DNA of 55,393 nt, from positions 1 to 55,393 of the forward strand of contig JAETPU010000027.1 in assembly GCA_021771035.1 (NCBI GenBank), read 5' to 3'. The number at the start of each line of letters is the position of its first letter. The stretch's first letter is position 1. Position numbers and translations under genes: made by a program. The notes beneath the pieces are model-generated. The model had not been told where the DNA came from. It searched no databases and worked only from the letters and a program-made list of their open reading frames with translations. Source of the DNA: Marvinbryantia formatexigens. GTDB taxonomy: Bacteria; Bacillota; Clostridia; Oscillospirales; Ruminococcaceae. Positions 26,458 through 34,058 of this stretch are shown here, piece by piece.

Positions 26458-27024
26458 ATGGCCTCCACCTTCGGCGCCGTGAATCTGGCGCATGATTTTA
26501 TCCGGCAGCACGTGCAATCAGGCGATCTCTGTATCGACGCCACCGCGGGCCGGGGACACGACACCGCCCTATTGTGCCGCCTGTGCGGCCCCGCCGGCCA
26601 GGTGCTCGCCTTTGATATCCAGCCCGAGGCCGTCCAGAGTACCCGGGAACTGCTGCTGCGGGAGGAACTGGGGAACGCCCAGGTCATTCTGGACAGCCAC
26701 AGCAATCTGAACCGGTATGCCCAGCCCGGCAGCGTCTCCTGTATCGTGTTCAATTTCGGCTGGCTCCCCGGCGGGGATCACAGCATCTTCACCCGCGCCG
26801 AAACCAGCATCGCCGCCATTCAGCAGGGAATGCAGCTGCTCGGGCCCGACGGCGTGATGAGCCTGTGCATCTATTACGGGCGGGACACCGGTTTTGCCGA
26901 AAAGGATGCCCTGCTGGAGTACGTCCGGAATCTGGACAGCCGCGCCTGCACGGTGATTGTCCACGAATTCGCCAACCGGCCCAACTGCCCGCCTATCTTC
27001 GTCAGTATTCAAAAGGGCCTGTAA
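26458..27024 (+). CDS. mnmM: MnmM/YtqB-type SAM-dependent methyltransferase
   Basis: A 188-residue class I methyltransferase. Motif I is IDATAGRGHDTALLC (about residues 24-38), the acidic motif II is VLAFDIQPEAV, and FNFGWLPGGDHS (about 98-109) is diagnostic of the YtqB group, shown in Bacillus to complete mnm5(s2)U34 in tRNA anticodons. Length matches the family. The ATG at 26458 follows GGAAGGGG. The assignment to MnmM is by motif memory; the tRNA role is inferred from the family. Confidence 0.85.
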   Translation: MASTFGAVNLAHDFIRQHVQSGDLCIDATAGRGHDTALLCRLCGPAGQVLAFDIQPEAVQSTRELLLREELGNAQVILDSHSNLNRYAQPGSVSCIVFNFGWLPGGDHSIFTRAETSIAAIQQGMQLLGPDGVMSLCIYYGRDTGFAEKDALLEYVRNLDSRACTVIVHEFANRPNCPPIFVSIQKGL

Positions 27025-27047
27025 TGAAAAAAGGCTTTCCGGAAATC

Positions 27048-28127
27048 TCAGCCCATATACTCTTTGTATAACTCTTCAAAGGTATTAAATTTTTTCACCT
27101 TGAGCCCCACCTTGTCGTATTCCCGGCGGTATTCCTCCATGATGGCAAGAAAGCGTTCACAGAACCCAGGCAGATCATCGGCGGAAAACGCCCCCATCAC
27201 GTCAAAGGCGGGCGTCCCCAGTTCTTCCGCCATCTCGTCCAGAAATCCCTGAGCGCCCAGGGCCGTCAAAAAGGCATAGGACACATTGCCGTCCTGAGTG
27301 CTGCGAATCACCTTGTTGCGGTAATTGCACCACAGTTCCTCATAGGTTCCCGCCAGATTTTCCCCGGTGGGCACAGGCCGGGGCAGAAAGTCCTTCTCCA
27401 TACGATCCTTGAGCGCCAACGCGCTTTCCAGCATCGCTTTTGCGTGTTCCCGAAGCTGGGGGACCGTTTTCGCCTTCACCAGGGCGTGATAGTTCTCTTC
27501 AAAACGCTCCGGAAGATAGGGCAGGGCCCTGAGTTCTTCCCAAAAACGCTTGATTCCCCGGCGAAAACAGGAATTGTTCAGGCAGTTCACCCCATCGATG
27601 AGTTCCTGCGCCATAGCCGCGGCCGCGGTTCGCACCGGGCCCAATTCCTGGTTGAGCAGCATATCCGCAAAACGGCCCTTTGCCCGCTCAAAATAGGGAT
27701 AGGAGCGCCGGATACAGTTCTCCCCGATGGGCTTTTCCAATTCCGTCAGGGCCATCTGCTGATATTCCCGCAGGCGCTGCAAATCCTCGGGTTTGGAGTA
27801 GTACAGCACCTGTATCTGGGTGAGATGGGAAATGAAGGGGCTCTCAAGCCGGGCTGCCGACAGAATCCGGGTTTCCCAGGGCGTGCAGTAGAAATCGTAT
27901 CCCACATCGTCCAGGATAAAGCACTTGGAGATCTGCCATCCCCTGGGGGTATTGTTGATGATAAGGAGATCCAAATCGCTTTTTTCATGGAAGTCCCCGG
28001 TGGAAAAGGAGCCCGTCAGCCCAATAATGGCAATATCGTCCGGAAAATCCCGTTTTGCGCGTTCTATCACCATATCGATAAGGCGCTTATTTTTCTCCAT
28101 GAGTTTCTGCTTTTGCAGTTCGTCCAT
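27048..28127 (-). CDS. Nucleotidyltransferase-domain protein
   Basis: A 359-residue protein with a DNA polymerase beta-like nucleotidyltransferase fold at its N-terminus: GLTGSFSTGDFHEKSDLDLL (about 36-55) gives the GS motif and the DxD metal ligands. DDVGYDFYCTPWE supplies the third acidic position. A long helical C-terminal domain follows, as in aminoglycoside or lincosamide nucleotidyltransferase relatives, but no resistance function can be inferred. The ATG at 28127 has GGAG 6 bp upstream. It is convergent with the methyltransferase gene and divergent from the membrane protein gene at 28401. Confidence 0.75.
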   Translation of the reverse strand: MDELQKQKLMEKNKRLIDMVIERAKRDFPDDIAIIGLTGSFSTGDFHEKSDLDLLIINNTPRGWQISKCFILDDVGYDFYCTPWETRILSAARLESPFISHLTQIQVLYYSKPEDLQRLREYQQMALTELEKPIGENCIRRSYPYFERAKGRFADMLLNQELGPVRTAAAAMAQELIDGVNCLNNSCFRRGIKRFWEELRALPYLPERFEENYHALVKAKTVPQLREHAKAMLESALALKDRMEKDFLPRPVPTGENLAGTYEELWCNYRNKVIRSTQDGNVSYAFLTALGAQGFLDEMAEELGTPAFDVMGAFSADDLPGFCERFLAIMEEYRREYDKVGLKVKKFNTFEELYKEYMG

Positions 28128-28400
28128 TTTATCGCTCCGTTTCTCCTGTGCGGGGTGTCATACTATACAAAACCGCACCGGCTGTTTCTGTGTTTGTCAG
28201 GCCTGTCCAACGCCCCGGCGCCTGTGCCGCGAAGATCAGGTTCCCTGGCGGGGGGCTTATCCCTATACTACCGGATTTTGCCCTGGGGCACAACCGAAAC
28301 TTCGTCTTTTTTGCAGCCGGGGCCAAAACCGGCAACTATCCTGGACGTATCCGGCGTTTTTCCGCCCGGATGCAGACAAATTAAAAAGGAGGCGTTCCTG

Positions 28401-29099
28401 ATGGGAACCGAGGTCATCGCCGCCCGCACCATGAACGGGCTGTATCCAATTTTAGACATTCTCTTTTTATTATCCCTTTTGGCTGTTCTATTGGCCACAA
28501 AGCGCTTTCAAGCCGCAATTGCGGGGCTTTTGGGCGGCATTCTGTATTTTCTCGTGGACTATGGGATCTTCTATCTGGCGCTGGGAACCCGGGTTGTCAC
28601 CGGGGCTGACCCCATGTGGTTTCTGTTATGGCTGTCCATGAGCTATGGCTTTACCAATTTCGTCTGGATCTGGGTGTGGCTGGACCGGGATCACCACGCG
28701 CTGGAATGGTCGCTGTACATCCTCTCGGGCTGGCTGTGCGTGGCGCTGCTCAGCCAGAACTTCGGCGGCAGCTTCGGCACCATCAGCATCTCCCGCGGCA
28801 CCGCGGACTACCACGGGGTGATGGCTCTGATGCTGTTTGTGGGATATGCCATCCTGATTGTCCACAATCTGCGCGCCAAGCGTGAGCCCTATGATATCAA
28901 ATGGATCTTAGCCATCGGGATTCTGGTACAGTTCGGATGGGAGGCGGTTCTGGCTATCACCGGAATCCGCAACCAGAGCCTGCAGACCCTGATTGTCAAC
29001 TCCCTGTTGGAGACAAACCTGGGCCTTCCCTACCTGTTTTTGATTCACCGGGCCGTCAACCGGCGATGGGATGAGGCGCTCAGGGTGAAGAAAAACTGA
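28401..29099 (+). CDS. Hypothetical integral membrane protein
   Basis: A 232-residue protein with about seven membrane segments, for example YPILDILFLLSLLAVLLA, AAIAGLLGGILYFLVDYGIF, WFLLWLSMSYGFTNFVWIWV and WILAIGILVQFGWEAVLAI. Conserved-looking polar residues within helices (DYG, GFTN, WEA, LETNLGLPY) suggest a ligand or channel role, but I do not recognise the family. The start at 28401 follows AAAAAGGAGG by 9 bp. The preceding 270 bp divergent region has no clear promoter pair. A long upstream extension of the frame overlaps the opposite-strand gene and is not coding. Confidence 0.7.
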   Translation: MGTEVIAARTMNGLYPILDILFLLSLLAVLLATKRFQAAIAGLLGGILYFLVDYGIFYLALGTRVVTGADPMWFLLWLSMSYGFTNFVWIWVWLDRDHHALEWSLYILSGWLCVALLSQNFGGSFGTISISRGTADYHGVMALMLFVGYAILIVHNLRAKREPYDIKWILAIGILVQFGWEAVLAITGIRNQSLQTLIVNSLLETNLGLPYLFLIHRAVNRRWDEALRVKKN

Positions 29100-29297
29100 A
29101 ATTATAGGTTTTTCTTAATTTCAATCAATAGAAGTTCACTGTGGGTAATTGGACGATAATCTTTTTGGGCGATAAACTTTCCATTTTTAAGCTTAAAGTT
29201 AAGAGCCTTTATAAAGTTTTTGCGAAAAAGATCAGAGTAAAATTTACACCCAAGAAAACGATCTCCCAATTCCCTCCCCAAGCCCTGCCGGGCGGCC

Positions 29298-29445
29298 CTA
29301 CTTTCTGCCGAACAGAAAGTAGGCAAAGATTCGCCCAAGAGGCGTTCCCCCTCTTGGGTATCACCCCCTTGGGGTAGTTTTTTTTGCACTTAATAAGTAG
29401 AGGCTGGTAGAAACCAAGAACCCGCAGGCTCTTCTTGGTTTCTAA
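29298..29445. repeat. Hairpin-rich intergenic repeat (type B unit)
   Basis: Hairpins in order: CTACTTTCTG/CAGAAAGTAG (29299-29323), CCCAAGAGG/CCTCTTGGG (29334-29358), ACCCCC/GGGGT then eight T (29362-29387), and GAAACCAAGAA/TTCTTGGTTTC (about 29411-29443). The first two are covarying versions of hairpins at 73-96 and 586-608. The surrounding stretch 29100-29660 holds no gene. Confidence 0.7.
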
Positions 29446-29538
29446 TGCCGCTGATGCGAGTTTAGTATTTATTGCCGTCTATAAAATTCCCTCTGTAAAC
29501 CGGGGGTTCATCAAAGGAGGGGGCTGGCCCCATCCTTT

Positions 29539-29646
29539 GTCGTTTGCGGGTTGGGTGGTCAAAAGGAGGGAAGGGGAATCGAAACCCCTTCCCTCCTTTT
29601 TTATCTTTGGGTACTTTCTGTAACCAGAAAGTACCGCCGCCCGGCA
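29539..29646. repeat. 108-bp direct repeat, copy 2
   Basis: Identical to 1-108, about 29.4 kb away in the same orientation, including the 16-bp terminator-like stem and the GTACTTTCT/AGAAAGTAC hairpin. Perfect identity over a non-coding stretch points to recent copying or a mobile, selected element. Confidence 0.9.
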
Positions 29647-29662
29647 ATGAGCGGTAAAAAAA

Positions 29663-29977
29663 TCATATCGTCTCAAATAACTCTAGAAATAACTCTTTCT
29701 GTTTTTTTGTTAATGTAGACCACCTATCCAACAATTTTTTCTGTTCCTCTGTCAAACAAATTGCATCTTTCCCCTCTGCAAGGAACTGTGACAAGGGAAT
29801 ATCAAACCCTTTACAAATTTTTTCTAAGCTTTTCATGGTTGGGGTTTGCTTTTTTCGATACCAGCCAGATATTGTTGATTGCGGAATTCCGGAACGCTCC
29901 GACAATTGGTATTCCGTCCATTTCCGCTCTAATCGGAGTCGTGTAATCTCTGTAAGAATATCTTTTACTGTTATCAC
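29663..29977 (-). CDS. XRE-family regulator (paralogue 1)
   Basis: A 104-residue repressor-like protein: helix-turn-helix at about 20-45 (YQLSERSGIPQSTISGWYRK) and a C-terminal LTEEQKKLLDRWSTLTKKQKELFLELFE helix region with repeated spacing, the layout of small Firmicute XRE proteins. It is about half identical to the gene at 30080. The start is GTG at 29977, with AGGGGATG just before. Upstream, TATAATATACGTAAGAACG on the minus strand is nearly repeated ahead of the paralogue. AT-rich composition. Confidence 0.85.
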   Translation of the reverse strand: MITVKDILTEITRLRLERKWTEYQLSERSGIPQSTISGWYRKKQTPTMKSLEKICKGFDIPLSQFLAEGKDAICLTEEQKKLLDRWSTLTKKQKELFLELFETI

Positions 29978-30079
29978 CCCATCCCCTACTACGTTCTTAC
30001 GTATATTATAATTTGTCCAAAAACAGAAAGATAATAAGACAAAGCGTAAAGTTTCTACGTCAAAAACAAGCTATTATGT

Positions 30080-30385
30080 TTATATACTTTTCAGTAACTC
30101 CAAAACTGCCCGTTGCTGTTGAGACGACAATGCAGACCAATTATCAAGCATCTCTTTTTGTTCAGATGTTAGGAAAGAAGTTTCCTCTCCTTCTGCAAAG
30201 AATTGAGACAATGTTATACCAAACGCATCACAGACCTTCTTCAGTGTTGGTATGGTGGGCACCTGATCCTTCCGATACCAAGTGGATATAGTGGACTGGG
30301 TTAATCCAGAATTTTTCGCTAACTCATACTCTGACCACTTACGTTCTTGTCGAAGTTTTGTGATTCTGTTCAGAATATCCTTCAT
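30080..30385 (-). CDS. XRE-family regulator (paralogue 2)
   Basis: A 101-residue paralogue of the protein at 29663, with YELAKNSGLTQSTISTWYRK as the DNA-binding helices and the same FFAEGE/FLAEGK hinge and EQKEMLDNWSALSSQQQ tail. The ATG at 30385 follows AGAGGG. It is divergent from the AbrB-like gene; the intergenic region holds shared AAAGCGTA motifs, so one or both XRE proteins may repress that gene and themselves. Confidence 0.88.
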   Translation of the reverse strand: MKDILNRITKLRQERKWSEYELAKNSGLTQSTISTWYRKDQVPTIPTLKKVCDAFGITLSQFFAEGEETSFLTSEQKEMLDNWSALSSQQQRAVLELLKSI

Positions 30386-30415
30386 AATATCCCTCTTTAC
30401 TTCGTTTTCACGTAT

Positions 30416-30480
30416 ATTATACTTCGATTAGAACTTGATTTTTAGTTATTTAAAGCGTATACTTGTAACGTTAAAGCGTA
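30416..30480. promoter_or_regulatory. Divergent promoter region with AAAGCGTA motifs
   Basis: On the plus strand TTGATT (30435-30440), 17 bp, TATACT (30458-30463) is a good sigma-A promoter for the AbrB-like gene. AAAGCGTA occurs at 30452-30459, touching the -10 box, and again at 30473-30480, just past the expected transcript start; a third copy is at 30041-30048, upstream of paralogue 1. On the minus strand TATAATATACGTGAAAACG (ending at 30421) is the counterpart of the paralogue 1 promoter. Confidence 0.6.
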
Positions 30481-30518
30481 CTAGTGAGATTTGGTTAATT
30501 TGAGGAGGACTCTAAAAA

Positions 30519-30761
30519 ATGTATACGCTGCGCATGGGTAAAAACGGGAAAATTTTAATTCCAACAGCGGTGAGAGAGGAACTGGGACTTAAGGAAAAAA
30601 TGCTTCTGAACTTGAAGGTACACGGAAGTTCCATTGAAATCTGTATTTGTACACCCCATTGCCAGATATGTGGAGACATCGGCGACGTGCAGTTCACTCC
30701 TGTCGGTGCTCTGTGCGAAAGCTGCATCTCTGAAATCCACCAGTACTATATCGCAGAATAA
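30519..30761 (+). CDS. AbrB/SpoVT-like DNA-binding protein with zinc-ribbon tail
   Basis: An 80-residue protein. Residues 1-40 match the swapped-hairpin AbrB domain (RMGKNGKILIPTAVREELGL, then KMLLNLKVHGSSIEICI). The tail carries CQICG and LCESC, four cysteines spaced as a small zinc ribbon, as seen in SpoVT/AbrB variants of Clostridia. AbrB-type proteins are transition-state regulators or antitoxins; no toxin gene is visible next to it. Start at 30519, GAGGAGG 10 bp upstream. A strong terminator follows. Confidence 0.85.
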   Translation: MYTLRMGKNGKILIPTAVREELGLKEKMLLNLKVHGSSIEICICTPHCQICGDIGDVQFTPVGALCESCISEIHQYYIAE

Positions 30762-30771
30762 AACGACATAT

Positions 30772-30806
30772 GGCCGGACGGGAGTAACTCCCGTCCGGCC
30801 TTTTTT
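30772..30806 (+). terminator. Intrinsic terminator
   Basis: GGCCGGACGGGAG pairs perfectly with CTCCCGTCCGGCC around TAA, followed by TTTTTTGAG. It can serve the AbrB-like gene and, on the other strand, the spoVA operon. Confidence 0.93.
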
Positions 30807-30829
30807 GAGTTTTTAGGAAATACCACGCC

Positions 30830-31198
30830 CTACGCCTTGTCCCCCGGCTTAAAGATAAGCGCCACCAAGAACCCAAAGACGATGGCGGCGGTGATCCCCG
30901 CGGCCGCGGCAGTCAGCCCGCCGGTGAAGGCCCCCAACAGCCCCACCTGGCTCACCGCCTCTTTGGCCCCCTTGGCAAGCAGATAGCCGAAGCCCGTCAG
31001 GGGTACCGTGGCGCCGGCCCCCGCAAATTCGATCAGAGGCTTGTAGACGCCCAGCCCGCCTAAAATCACGCCTGCCACCACATATCCCACCAAAATCCGG
31101 GCGGGGGTGAGCTTCGTATAATCGATCAGCACCTGGCCGATGGCGCAGAAGGCGCCGCCTACCAGAAAAGCCTTGAGATATTCCAAAAAAATGTCCAA
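30830..31198 (-). CDS. spoVAE: Stage V sporulation protein AE
   Basis: SpoVAE (122 residues) is a small spore inner-membrane protein of the SpoVA channel that moves dipicolinic acid into the forespore and out at germination. Four hydrophobic segments, with FLVGGAFCAIGQVLIDYTKLTPARILV and the GAGATVPLTGFGYLLAKGAKEAV block typical of the AC/AE subfamily. It starts with TTG at 31198, 9 bp after AAAGGAG; no ATG is suitably placed. Third gene of spoVAC-spoVAD-spoVAE, 24 bp after spoVAD. Confidence 0.95.
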   Translation of the reverse strand: MDIFLEYLKAFLVGGAFCAIGQVLIDYTKLTPARILVGYVVAGVILGGLGVYKPLIEFAGAGATVPLTGFGYLLAKGAKEAVSQVGLLGAFTGGLTAAAAGITAAIVFGFLVALIFKPGDKA

Positions 31199-31222
31199 AT
31201 TTTCTTCGCTCCTTTCGCCCCG

Positions 31223-32242
31223 TCAGGACGGCATCGTGGTGGACAGATGCACCAGATGCGCAATCCCGGGGATGGATTCTCCCTGCTGTACCGAGGTGGT
31301 GCTCATCAAAGCGCCGGTGGCCACAAACAGAACGTCCTTGAGCTGGCCCTGGCGCATTTTTGGCAGAATATCCGCGCACAGTACGGAGGCCGAGCAGCCG
31401 CAGCCGGAACCGCCCGCATGGACGTCCTGCTGCTCCAAATCATAGATCAGCAGCCCGCAGTCGTGGTGCTTGGAATTCAGCGAAATGCCCTGCTGTTCCA
31501 GCAGATCGTATAGGAGAGTGCTGCCCACTTTGCCCAGATCCCCGGTGAGGATCAGATCATAGTTGTCCGCGTTGGTGCAGGTGTCCTCAAAATACGTCTT
31601 GATGGTATCGGCCGCCGCGGGAGCCATGGCCGCGCCCATATTGTTGGCGTCCTTGATACCCAAATCCTGAATGCGCCCAATGGTCACCTTGCGCACATAG
31701 GGCGGCAGGCTGCCCTTGCCCAAAACAGCCGCTCCGGCGGCTGTGGCGGTCCACTGGGAGGTAGGCGTTCTCTGTCCTCCATATTCCAGGGGGAACCGGA
31801 ACTGGCGCTCCGCGGAGCAGAAATGGGAGGAGGTCACGGCGATTCCCTTCTGTGCCGCGCCGCTCTCCAAAAAGATGGAGCATACCCCCAGGGATTCCGC
31901 CATCGTGGAGCAGGCGCCGTACAGCCCCACAAAGGGCACACCCAAATCCCGCAGGCCATAGGTGGAGCTGATGCACTGGTTGAGCAGATCCCCGGCGAAA
32001 ATGTAATCGCAGTCCTGGGCGCTGACGCCCGCCTTATCCAATGCCTTGTGAACCACATCGGTCTGCATCCGGCTTTCGGCCTTCTCCCAGGAGCTCTCCC
32101 CAAAGGTGGAGTCCTCATTGAGCAAGTCAAACTTCTGAGCCAGCGGCCCCTGGGATTCCATTTTGGAGCCGATAGCGGCATACCCCAGGACAGAAATGGG
32201 CGTGTCCAGCTGGACGGTGCGGCTTCCTATCTTTGTTGCCAT
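31223..32242 (-). CDS. spoVAD: Stage V sporulation protein AD
   Basis: SpoVAD (339 residues) has a thiolase-like fold and binds dipicolinic acid at the spore inner membrane. Clear family blocks: DYIFAGDLLNQCISSTYGLRDL, PFVGLYGACSTMAESL (the pseudo-active-site cysteine region), SSHFCSAERQFRFPLEYG and DNYDLILTGDLGKVGS. Full length for the family. The ATG at 32242 follows GGGAGAG. It sits 21 bp after spoVAC. Confidence 0.97.
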   Translation of the reverse strand: MATKIGSRTVQLDTPISVLGYAAIGSKMESQGPLAQKFDLLNEDSTFGESSWEKAESRMQTDVVHKALDKAGVSAQDCDYIFAGDLLNQCISSTYGLRDLGVPFVGLYGACSTMAESLGVCSIFLESGAAQKGIAVTSSHFCSAERQFRFPLEYGGQRTPTSQWTATAAGAAVLGKGSLPPYVRKVTIGRIQDLGIKDANNMGAAMAPAAADTIKTYFEDTCTNADNYDLILTGDLGKVGSTLLYDLLEQQGISLNSKHHDCGLLIYDLEQQDVHAGGSGCGCSASVLCADILPKMRQGQLKDVLFVATGALMSTTSVQQGESIPGIAHLVHLSTTMPS

Positions 32243-32263
32243 AGTGCTTCCACTCTCCCTTCG

Positions 32264-32707
32264 TTACAGCAGCCCAAACAGGTACAGGATGACGCCATAG
32301 GCCACCGAGGCCAGCGTTCCGTACACAATCACCGGCCCGGCGATGATAAACATCTTGGCGCCCAGGCCCAGCACATAGCCCTCCGCTTTAAATTCCAGCG
32401 CGGGGGATACCACGGCGTTGGCAAATCCGGTGATGGGAACCAGGGTACCAGCCCCGCCCACCTTGGCAATTTTGTCATACAAGTTCAGCCCAGTCAGCAG
32501 AGCGCTGAGAAATACCAGGGTGATGGAGGTCATGGCCCCCGCCTGGGTTTCATCAAATCCCAGCATGGCGTAGGAGTTGAGCAAAAACTCTCCCAGCAGG
32601 CAAATCACCCCACCGATGAGAAACGCCATGGTGATATTCTTTGCGCTTTTACTGTTGGGGGACTCCTTTTGATTGAGTTTTTCATATTCCTGCGGCGTCA
32701 TTGGCAT
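32264..32707 (-). CDS. spoVAC: Stage V sporulation protein AC
   Basis: SpoVAC (147 residues) is the mechanosensitive-type channel subunit of the SpoVA complex. After a hydrophilic N-terminus (TPQEYEKLNQKESPNSKSAKN) come four hydrophobic segments, with GGVICLLGEFL, GGAGTLVPITGFANAVVSPA and GYVLGLGAKMFIIAGPVIVYG being family hallmarks. I chose the ATG at 32707, 9 bp after AAAGGAAG, rather than the upstream codon at 32743. First gene of the operon. Confidence 0.96.
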   Translation of the reverse strand: MPMTPQEYEKLNQKESPNSKSAKNITMAFLIGGVICLLGEFLLNSYAMLGFDETQAGAMTSITLVFLSALLTGLNLYDKIAKVGGAGTLVPITGFANAVVSPALEFKAEGYVLGLGAKMFIIAGPVIVYGTLASVAYGVILYLFGLL

Positions 32708-32807
32708 AAATGGACACTTCCTTTCCCCCGCTGCTAACATCAATGAAACGGGGTGTTTTTCCTGCCGAATCCGGCAGCGTTCAGCGCCGCGCAGGGCGCT
32801 CTGGTGT

Positions 32808-32838
32808 TAGTATGATCCGCATTTTCCAAAATTATGTC
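32808..32838 (-). promoter_or_regulatory. Possible sigma-G promoter of spoVACDE
   Basis: On the minus strand GACATA (32833-32838), 18 bp, CATACTA (32808-32814) approximates the sigma-G pattern (GHATR, 17-18 bp, CATNNTA), about 100 bp before spoVAC; sigma-G control is known for spoVA in Bacillus. The remaining stretch up to 33186 has no gene. Confidence 0.45.
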
Positions 32839-33186
32839 TTTTCATAAAAATTTCCGAAAAATCCCGCCCAACTCCACGGCCCGGCGGGTGTTTCCCAGCT
32901 GGCAGCGGCTGCGGGCCTTCGCCGGATGTTCTGTTTTCGGCGGGTTCCTTGGGCGTCCCCGCTTTGACTCAAAACCTCCCCAGCGCCTTTCCAAAGCAGC
33001 CGGTACCCCGAATCCGCGTGCCCCAACCCCTTCCTCCCGGATACCCGCAGCCCGCTCAACTTCCGGTTTGGCGCTCCACAACCAATGGTGGAACTTTCCA
33101 ACTAAAACTCAACACGCAGTCCCTTCGCTTTGAGAATCGTTTCTTATACAATAGAAGTTACCATATAAGGAAGGGTGGACGAGAGT

Positions 33187-33681
33187 ATGCAGCAGAACAT
33201 CGGTAAAACCATCGCCCGGCTGCGAAGGGAGAGAACCCTTACCCAGGACCAGCTGGCGGAACAGTTCGGCGTATCGCCACAGGCGGTATCCAAATGGGAA
33301 AACGATCTCGCGTGCCCGGATGTTTCCCTTCTGCCCCTGATTGCGGATTTTTTCTCAATCTCCCTGGATGAGCTGTTCGGACGCCCACCCGCTCCGGTGG
33401 TGGCACAACTGCCGCCCCAGCAGAGAACAGACTCCCGGGAACGAATGCTGCGCATCACCGTGGACTGCGAGGATAACGATACGGTGCGGGTTAATCTCCC
33501 CGTCACCCTGGTTAAAGTGGGAATGCAGATGGGCATCGGCCTTCCCCAGCTCTCCGGGCAGGAATCTTTGGAACATTTGGATTTTGAAAAACTGCTGCTT
33601 ATGGTGGAGCAGGGGGTGATCGGCCGTCTGGTAGAGGTCACGGATTCCGCCGGAAATCTCGTAGCAATCGAAGTGATCTGA
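33187..33681 (+). CDS. XRE regulator with YvlB/LiaX-like C-terminal domain
   Basis: A 164-residue fusion. Residues 5-65 are an XRE helix-turn-helix (TLTQDQLAEQFGVSPQAVSKWE, then CPDVSLLPLIADFFSISLDELFG). The C-terminal part, ERMLRITVDCEDNDTVRVNL then PVTLVKVGM and a helix ending VIGRLVEVTDSAGNLVAIEV, resembles the SHOCT-like domain of YvlB/LiaX envelope-stress proteins. This suggests a regulator that senses or shares a partner with envelope stress, by inference. ATG 33187 is used; a GTG at 33175 is possible, since AAGGAAGG lies close to it. Confidence 0.8.
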   Translation: MQQNIGKTIARLRRERTLTQDQLAEQFGVSPQAVSKWENDLACPDVSLLPLIADFFSISLDELFGRPPAPVVAQLPPQQRTDSRERMLRITVDCEDNDTVRVNLPVTLVKVGMQMGIGLPQLSGQESLEHLDFEKLLLMVEQGVIGRLVEVTDSAGNLVAIEVI

Positions 33682-33716
33682 CGATACCGATTACCCCGGA
33701 GCAGGAAGGCCGAGCC

Positions 33717-33950
33717 GTGTTTTCAGGTTCTATCCCCAATATTACCCAGCTAAGCCCCGGCACGCTTCGCCTGCTCACCAAGCTTTTGGGCAGCGGACAC
33801 CGTGCCTGGACACAGTTTTCCCAGGGAATTCCCCAGGAGGGCTTCAGGCGCCCGGCGCTGGAACCGGCCCGGTGCCCCATGGCGTTTGCGGACTGGGCTC
33901 TGGTGGAGATGATAAGCCGGGACAGCGCCAAACTCTTCATCCGATTATAG
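33717..33950 (+). CDS. Hypothetical small protein
   Basis: A 77-codon frame with a GTG start 7 bp after AGGAAGG and a strong terminator right after its stop. Sequence (PNITQLSPGTLRLLTKLLG, ARCPMAFADWALVEMISRD) has no family that I recognise. The ribosome site and the terminator position are the only support. Confidence 0.4.
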   Translation: MFSGSIPNITQLSPGTLRLLTKLLGSGHRAWTQFSQGIPQEGFRRPALEPARCPMAFADWALVEMISRDSAKLFIRL

Positions 33951-33956
33951 TCCCCG

Positions 33957-33993
33957 TCCCTTCGGCTTATATTTTAGGCCGAAGGGATTTTTT
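33957..33993 (+). terminator. Intrinsic terminator
   Basis: TCCCTTCGG pairs with CCGAAGGGA across a 13-nt loop, followed by seven T. Just downstream is a perfect 14-bp palindrome TTGTATATATACAA (about 33992-34005). Confidence 0.85.
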
Positions 33994-34058
33994 GTATATA
34001 TACAATTTAATTTTATATTTTTTGCCGGATATGTTATACTTCCCTTGAGGTGAATTTT

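Noticed and set aside
27444-28400. Upstream extension of the membrane protein frame at 28401
   Set aside because: It overlaps the opposite-strand nucleotidyltransferase gene; the AAAAAGGAGG site at 28387-28396 fixes the start.
30041-30480. CRISPR array suggested by repeated AAAGCGTA
   Set aside because: Only three 8-bp copies with irregular spacing; they fit operator sites. No CRISPR array or cas gene was seen in the window.
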